From positions 248,001 through 312,000 of the forward strand of contig JADHYV010000017.1 in NCBI GenBank assembly GCA_027604705.1: a stretch of DNA of 64,000 bases. The letters are read 5' to 3'. This DNA is from Allomyces arbusculus. Lineage: Eukaryota > Blastocladiomycota > Blastocladiomycetes > Blastocladiales > Blastocladiaceae. Both the position numbers and the translations under genes were made by a program. Below the pieces are notes generated by a model. The model did no database searches and was not told the DNA's origin. It saw only the letters and a program-made list of their open reading frames with translations. Shown here one piece after another: positions 55,384 through 64,000 of the stretch (its first letter is position 1; each line of letters begins with the position of its first letter).

Positions 55384-56069
55384 TTGGGATTTGGATGAGT
55401 TTTTTGCTCGTGTTTGTTTTTTTGCATTGGAGAAATCGGCCCCCCTCACAATCATGCGGACAGTCTGTCGTCGACAATACATATATAGCATATGTCAGCA
55501 CAAACTCGCCCCACTCTCGCAGACGTAGAGATCAAAATGTTTTTGCGTCAATCGAAAGAATGGGTTACATTGGCGATCGGGCGCACGCCGACCTTCTCAT
55601 TTATTACCATGATTAACGCGGTCACGGCGGTACGCAGCAATGGCAGCGCTGCCAACGCTCCACGGCCAGCTCCTGCCAACCACCACGGAGCCTCATCGCG
55701 GGTGTGCCCTATTCCGCACCTGCTGCAAATTGTCGCGGCCTGTACCGACACACCCGCGTCACATCCAAGGGCCATTGTTGGCACTCGTGGGCTGATTTCA
55801 CTCCTGAAGTTCGTTCGCATCGAGCCCGGCGCTGATTGTGTCTAATCTGCGCAACGTCAAGTATTTGCGCTGCTTGGCCGACCCCTTCGCCCATTTCGTC
55901 GACTCTCACGCGCATCGTCTTCCACGACCTGCTCAATTGGCGTTCTCAAGCTGTGCTGCTTTTGCCCTCATTATTCAACGACGCTGTTTTTGCTCCGCTC
56001 CCTGTTCGCCACGACCTCGTCCCGTATTCGATCGCAAGTTATCCGGGGTCGCCCCGTTACGCTCTCGCC
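55384..56069. other. Intergenic between RPAP1 and the kinase gene
   Basis: These 686 bp are tandem plus-strand spacer. An AT-rich ATATATAGCATATGT patch near 55482-55496 marks the RPAP1 3' end. The remainder is GC-rich and featureless. Confidence 0.4.
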
Positions 56070-59379
<3,310 letters not shown>

Positions 59380-59611
59380 GACGAGGGGATTTGATGCTGA
59401 CGAGCATGGATGCGGCTTTGGGTGTGCATTGGTGGAGACTGAGAATGCGCTTGTTTGGCAACAACAAAAAGCGAGGATACTAGATAACAGCACGTCCGAA
59501 AAAAATATACACTGATGACGGAGAAACGCAACGTGGATCTACGAATGGCACACACAACGGGAACTGGAAAGAGGGCAGAAAGAACGCAATAGGAAAACAA
59601 AAGCAGGGCGA

Positions 59612-61202
59612 TTACTCGTGGTCGTGGTCGTGGTCGTGATCGTGGTCGTGGTCCTCGCAACCCTCACAATCCTCATCATCGCAGCAATCGTCGTCCTCCC
59701 AATCTTCATCGTCCGAGTCGGCAGCAGCCTCGGCACGCTCGGCCCACTCGCGCGCCTTCTCCGCCGACTTGGCCACACCTTGACCCATCTCGTACATCTC
59801 AGAAATGGCGTGCATCGACGAGGCGTCACCGCGCGACGCCGCCTTGAGGTACCACTCCATTGCCTTCGCGAAGTCCTGCTTGACCCCGGTGCCCTGGTCA
59901 CTACCCTGGTGGTAAAGCTGGCCGAGCACGTGCATGGCATCTAAAACAGAGGAAAAATGGTGTGAGTGATATTTGATTCGGCACAATGATGTGAAGACAA
60001 AGACTTCGAATACGGACCAGAGTCCTTGAGTGCTGCAGCGCGCTCATGGAGCTGAAGAGCCTTCTCGACGTTGATCGGCATGCCCTCGCCCGTGAAGTTG
60101 AGCATGCCCAGCGTGTTGAGCGAGACCGTGTGGCCCTTGTCACCGGCCTTTTCCAACCACGGGACGGCCTTGGGGATGTTCTCCTCCGACAGGTAGTTCT
60201 GCGCCAGCATGAACATGGCCTAGAAACGAACCAAAGCACAGCATCAGTGAGCGGTGAGTCGTCTGGTTCGTGTCCTCGAGCCCAAAAACGTACCTCGACA
60301 TCACCCTCGTTTGCAGCTTGCTCCCAAAGCTGAATCGCCTTGGCCTCGTCCTTCTCCACCCCCTCGCCCTCCATGTACATCGCGCCCAGACCGACAAGCC
60401 CGTCGGTGCATTCAAACTCATTGTAGGCGCGCTGGTAGAGCTCCTTGGCGCGGTCCGCGTCCGCGTCGCACCCGAGACCCTGCAGCAACGAATCGGCGAG
60501 CGTGCACATGGCGACCGGGTGGTTCTTGTCGGCGGCCATCGAAATCCACTTGAACGCCTTCTTGAGGTCCTCCTCTGACTTGGCATTGGTCTGGTAGACG
60601 ACGCCCGTCGTGCACATGGCCTCGACCGACCCGAGCTTGGCCGCGGCCTGGAGCAGCTCGAGCGCCTTCTCGACGTCCTCGTTGACAAAGTCGCCGTCGA
60701 GGTAGGCGTTGGCGAGCCAGTACATGGCGGCGCGGTCCGGGTTCGCGCGCTCCGACCGCTCCTTGAGCCCGGGCAGGGCCTTGTCGAACCACTCCTGCGC
60801 CGTCTCCTTGGACTCTTCGACGCCGTCGCCGTCGAGGTAGAGGAATGCCAAACCGGCCGCGGCCATCGGGATGCGGCCGGCCTCCCACGCCTCGCGATAC
60901 CCCTGGGCGGCGCCCACAAAGTCGGGCTCCTTCATGCCGGGCACCATCTCGTGATCAAGGCAGTACGCCTTGCAGTACATGGCCTCGGCGTTGCCCAAAT
61001 CAGCGGCCTTGGAGTACGCGTCGAATGCGGCCTTCAAATCGATCGCCGCCCCATTCTCGCCGTAGTAGTGCTTGTGGCCGGCGTTGAGCAGCTCGACTGG
61101 GAGATACAACGAATAGACGGACAAAAAGTCAATTTTTGCGCTTGTGCGTGCCGGGTTGAATCATGATGGTTACGGCGATGGCGTACGGGCGGTGGCGGTC
61201 AT
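59612..61202 (-). CDS. SEL1-like repeat protein with acidic, His/Asp-repeat tail
   Basis: Four exons (61202-61187, 61096-60294, 60219-60018, 59940-59612) give 449 residues. About eight SEL1-type TPR repeats run from near residue 10 to 410, for example AFDAYSKAADLGNAEAMYCKAY, AFKWISMAADKNHPVAMCTL, AIQLWEQAANEGDVEAMFML and AMEWYLKAASRGDASSMHAI. SEL1 repeats build adaptor solenoids. No signal peptide is seen, unlike ER Hrd3/SEL1L. The last 40 residues are acidic and end in six His-Asp pairs, preceded by DDCCDDEDCEGC. That tail could bind metal. The first exon codes for only five residues (MTATA), so the start is tentative. Confidence 0.85.
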
Positions 61203-61668
61203 AGCGGTCGGTCCGTTGTTCGTGTCCAAGCAGCAACAGCGTCGTTGAGCCGAATCCTCTGGTCGCCCGCCGGACTGGATGAAAATTGTTGCCAGATCGA
61301 GGCGGTTGTTGACATCAACACGTGGTACGTTGCTATGCCATAATACTGGTTTCCTCGCTGGCTTTTTCAAATGGTTTTGCTTTTGCCACACAAGCCACAG
61401 CCTGAACAACACAGAAGATCGTCGCGCGTGGCGACCCGGCTCGCGAAACAGCCAGCGCAGTCCAACAACGCGACACCAGTGATTAGATACTGATCTGTTC
61501 ACAGCCAGGCAAATGCGCCACGGAATCACGACAAGACAACACTCCCAACAACAAAAAGCCAAAAGCAAAGCCCCCCCGCGGCTGTCAAGCAGCCGTTACT
61601 CGCGCAGCGCGCGCAGCCGCCCAACGCCCCACCACCGAGGACAAAACAAACCGTACACAACCGACATT
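61203..61668. other. Intergenic between two minus-strand genes
   Basis: These 466 bp hold the SEL1-protein promoter and the permease 3' end, including a seven-C run at 61570-61577. No coding features. Confidence 0.4.
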
Positions 61669-63208
61669 TTAACTCGCCGATGACGCTGCGCGTTTGAACC
61701 CGCGAAACTGTGGCCGGTAGACGACAAAGTAGTACGCCGGGATCCCGAGCACCATGCACACGAGCCCAATCCCTGCCGCTAGCGCCTGCTTCCCACCCTG
61801 CGTGAACGGCAACACCGAGACAAAAATACCGGCCGCGATCACAATCAGAGGCGCGACGAGCCAGACGCGGAACGGGCGGTCCATGAGCGGCTCGCGCCGA
61901 CGCAGGACGAGCAGACCGGCAAGCGTGATCGAGTAGAGCACCCAGACGGGCCATTGCGCCGCGTCGCAAATGAAGAAGAACGTGTCGAGACCTGGCGGCG
62001 CAATCGTCAAAATGACCGACATGACATAGTGCAGGACAAGCGCGTTGAATGGCGTGCCGAACCGCGGGTGCAGCTTGGAGAAAGTCGACGCAAATGGCAC
62101 GAATTCGCGGCGCGCGGCCTCGAACAGAACGCGCGACGCGGCAAACGAAATGGCAAGGCAGGTGCCGTACGCCGAGAAGGTAATGAGCAGCGCCATGACC
62201 TTCTTGCCAAACACTTCGCCGTAGACGCGTGTCGCAAACTCGGCGGCCAAGACCTCCTTGGAGCCCTTGACGTCAGATCCCGACAGGGCCGACAGGTACG
62301 CGAGATTGGCGCCAATGTAGAGGGCCGAGACGGCCGAGACGCCGCCAACAATCGCGCGCGGGGCATTGCGCTGCGGGTCCTTGAGCTCACCCATGGCCGT
62401 CGACAGGTACGACCAGCCATCGTAGCAGAAGAACACGGTGAGCAGCGCCGTCGCATAGTCACCTGGCGACGTCGACGTGCCTGCAAACGAGTCGGCAAAC
62501 GTGCTCGGGTTTGGGACCGACGGGAACCCGCCCGCCGCCATGACGATGCCCGTCACGACGACAAACAGGATAATCATGAGCTTGAGCGCCGTGATGATCG
62601 ACGTTGACTTGGTTGCAATCGCATTGGAAAACGCGAGCAGGCAAAACACGGTCGTGATTGTGGCCACTGCAATCGCCTTGGTAACCCACTCTTCGTAATC
62701 GAGCGCAGAGCCCGTTAGCGGGAACGCGTACTTGAGGTAAATGGCGACGACAGTGCCAAGCGCGGCCGTATACCCGGTGTGCACGAGCACGATACGGCAC
62801 CAGCAGTAGAGGAACGCCATGAGCTGCTTAGGCTTACGGTAAATGAACTCGAGGTATGGCAGGTCGCCGCCGGATTCTGGCATCATCATGCCCAGTTCCG
62901 TGTACGAAAACGCGCCTGCAAGAGAGACTAGGGCTGGTGGCGCAACAAGCAGTGGTTAGCATCAGGCACGGAAGCGAGTGTCAAAGCGCAAGAGCTGCAA
63001 GCGTACCGCCGATGAACCAAATGATCATGGCCATTCCTGGCGACCCGACCAGCGCGAGGATGCGACCACCGTTGCTGAACACACCAGTTCCGACCATGCA
63101 CCCAATAATCAACGACGTTCCGCCCCACAGCGACATTGTGCGGCTCAGAGCGGTCGGGGCGGCTTCAACGTCGACCAAACTTGAAGAGTCGAATTTTTTC
63201 GTGTCCAT
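61669..63208 (-). CDS. L-type amino-acid transporter (APC superfamily, SLC7/LAT-like)
   Basis: Exons 63208-63007 and 62915-61669 give 482 residues with about 12 membrane segments. Family hallmarks: TM1 with GCMVGTGVFSNGG (the unwound substrate-binding segment), IIWFIGGAFSYTELG spanning the intron, ESGGDLPYLEFIY, and LTVFFCYDGWSYLSTAMGELKDP in TM6, followed by NAPRAIVGGVSAVSALYI. A conserved loop FVPFASTFSKLHPRFGTP is present late in the protein. LAT-type carriers exchange neutral amino acids; yeast Mup1 is a related methionine permease. No conserved Cys for a heavy-chain disulfide is obvious in the TM3-TM4 loop. A CATAAAG element about 131 bp before the start is a possible TATA box. Confidence 0.93.
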
Positions 63209-63846
63209 GGTCGGTCGAGTTTGTGCTGCTGCTTGCTGCTCGAGGTCAAGGCCGAGGAACTTCGGCTCGCGGGAAAGAGAGCGGAAGGTCTGGAGTGCGC
63301 TGGAGACGGGAATGCTGCGATGCCGGGGGCACCACGACCTTTATGGCGCTGCTGTGTGCTGCTCGTCGACGTTGACCAAAGCTTGCCGTGGGGCAGGCTG
63401 GACGCGGATCGGGCGGTCGTGAGTCCCGTCAACCCCGAGCAAGCGGAGGCACTGGTCGGTACAACGTCGACATAAATGATCCACGGGTCATCGGCCCAAT
63501 CGTTGCAACGAACCACGCCCCGCGGAGGGAGGCGGGGAATGGTTTGTGCCGTGGCTGGAGTGGGGGAGTCCGTTGTTCCTTCCAGGCGCGCTCGACGCGC
63601 GCCAACGAATATCGAGGCCAACCCGCGTGCGTCCCATGGCTGCGCCAAACGGGCGACATTGTTGGCTCGTCAATCAACGTTGCTTAGACTCACCCGCGCG
63701 CCTGGCTGGGTCCTTGCTCAGGGTAGGGGCGAATGGATGTGTTTGCCGAACTTGTGGGACGCCGAGCGTTACAGCCTTTTCAATGGAAAGGAAGCGCGCA
63801 GGCCGCTTCTCGCTGAACGTTGACTCGTGCACCAACCAAGCCGCAC
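63209..63846. other. Intergenic, divergent promoter region of the permease and the right-edge gene
   Basis: This 638-bp stretch has short frames on both strands with no family features. A TATA-like CATAAAG on the minus strand lies at 63339-63345. Confidence 0.4.
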
Positions 63847-64000
63847 ATGCGATCGTACTGCGATGAGGCGCGGCCGGACGCTCCGAAGCCAAGGTTGGTG
63901 CGCGAGGGAGGATTTCATCATGAGTTGATCAATCGTTACGCCCTTGACGCCGCGAAGTTCGGCGCTTTCGCGGGCGTCAGTTTCGTTGTCGGTGCGCCGC
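63847..64000 (+). CDS. Start of an unidentified gene, cut by right edge
   Basis: An open frame of 51 codons runs from an ATG to the edge without a stop. It begins MRSYCDEARPDAPKP and becomes protein-like further on: HHELINRYALDAAKFGAFAG then VSFVVGAP, a possible first membrane helix. Composition (Ala/Gly/Phe with small residues) fits a membrane protein of mitochondria or peroxisomes, but I cannot name the family. It is too short for a confident call. Confidence 0.45.
   Translation, partial: MRSYCDEARPDAPKPRLVREGGFHHELINRYALDAAKFGAFAGVSFVVGAP

Overview
The window is nuclear DNA of a eukaryote with GC-rich, densely packed genes. I resolve 25 intact or edge-truncated protein genes, one further partial gene at the right edge and one probable pseudogene. 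About 66 short introns (roughly 40 to 120 nt) are needed to join the reading frames. Their donors are mostly GTACGT, GTATGT or GTGCGT and their acceptors yAG, often TAG or CTAG. I see no bacterial operon signals, transposon, virus-like element, CRISPR array, rRNA or convincing tRNA. The gene set points to an early-diverging, zoosporic fungus, most likely Blastocladiomycota (an Allomyces or Catenaria relative). It combines fungal-type content (a GPI-type secreted protein, an HMT1-type ABC transporter, a Nup192-type nucleoporin, an SPX protein) with genes usually kept in flagellated or animal-like lineages: KATNAL2, cyclin Y, SETD3, UVRAG, GTPBP1, TMEM14 and a TMEM249-like protein. The lineage call is inference from gene content only.

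Layout. 1-2557: mitochondrial uL10 (minus, cut by the left edge) and an acidic tail-anchored protein (plus). 2787-7063: a TMEM249-like two-pass protein (minus) back to back with KATNAL2 (plus), then a DPY30-domain protein (minus); these three could belong to flagellar biology. 7446-9059: a decayed F-box/LRR-like gene. 9173-15036: cyclin Y (minus) divergent from a SETD3-type methyltransferase (plus). 15548-18777: M3 metallopeptidase (plus) and a small Ser/Pro-rich nuclear-type protein (minus). 19172-24608: an SPX-ACT-ACT-phosphoserine phosphatase fusion (minus) divergent from cysteinyl-tRNA synthetase (plus). 24854-31483: UVRAG (plus) and an HMT1/ABCB6-type ABC transporter (minus). 32211-42589: Nup192/Nup205 (minus), YIPF6 (plus), a two-Myb telobox-like protein (plus) and TMEM14 (minus). 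43379-51228: GTPBP1 (plus), a short-chain dehydrogenase, ornithine aminotransferase and a secreted GPI-type protein (all minus). 51734-59379: RPAP1 and an AMPK-related kinase (plus). 59612-63208: a SEL1-repeat protein and an L-type amino-acid transporter (minus). The start of an unidentified gene lies at the right edge.

The genes are mostly unrelated housekeeping units. The most unusual item is the fusion of an SPX domain, a sensor of inositol pyrophosphates and hence of phosphate status, to a SerB-type phosphoserine phosphatase with two ACT-like domains. As inference, this would tie serine synthesis to phosphate signalling. Second is a 333-bp divergent promoter shared by KATNAL2 and a protein resembling the sperm channel subunit TMEM249. 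Third is a likely dual-targeted cysteinyl-tRNA synthetase with two in-frame start codons of unequal context.
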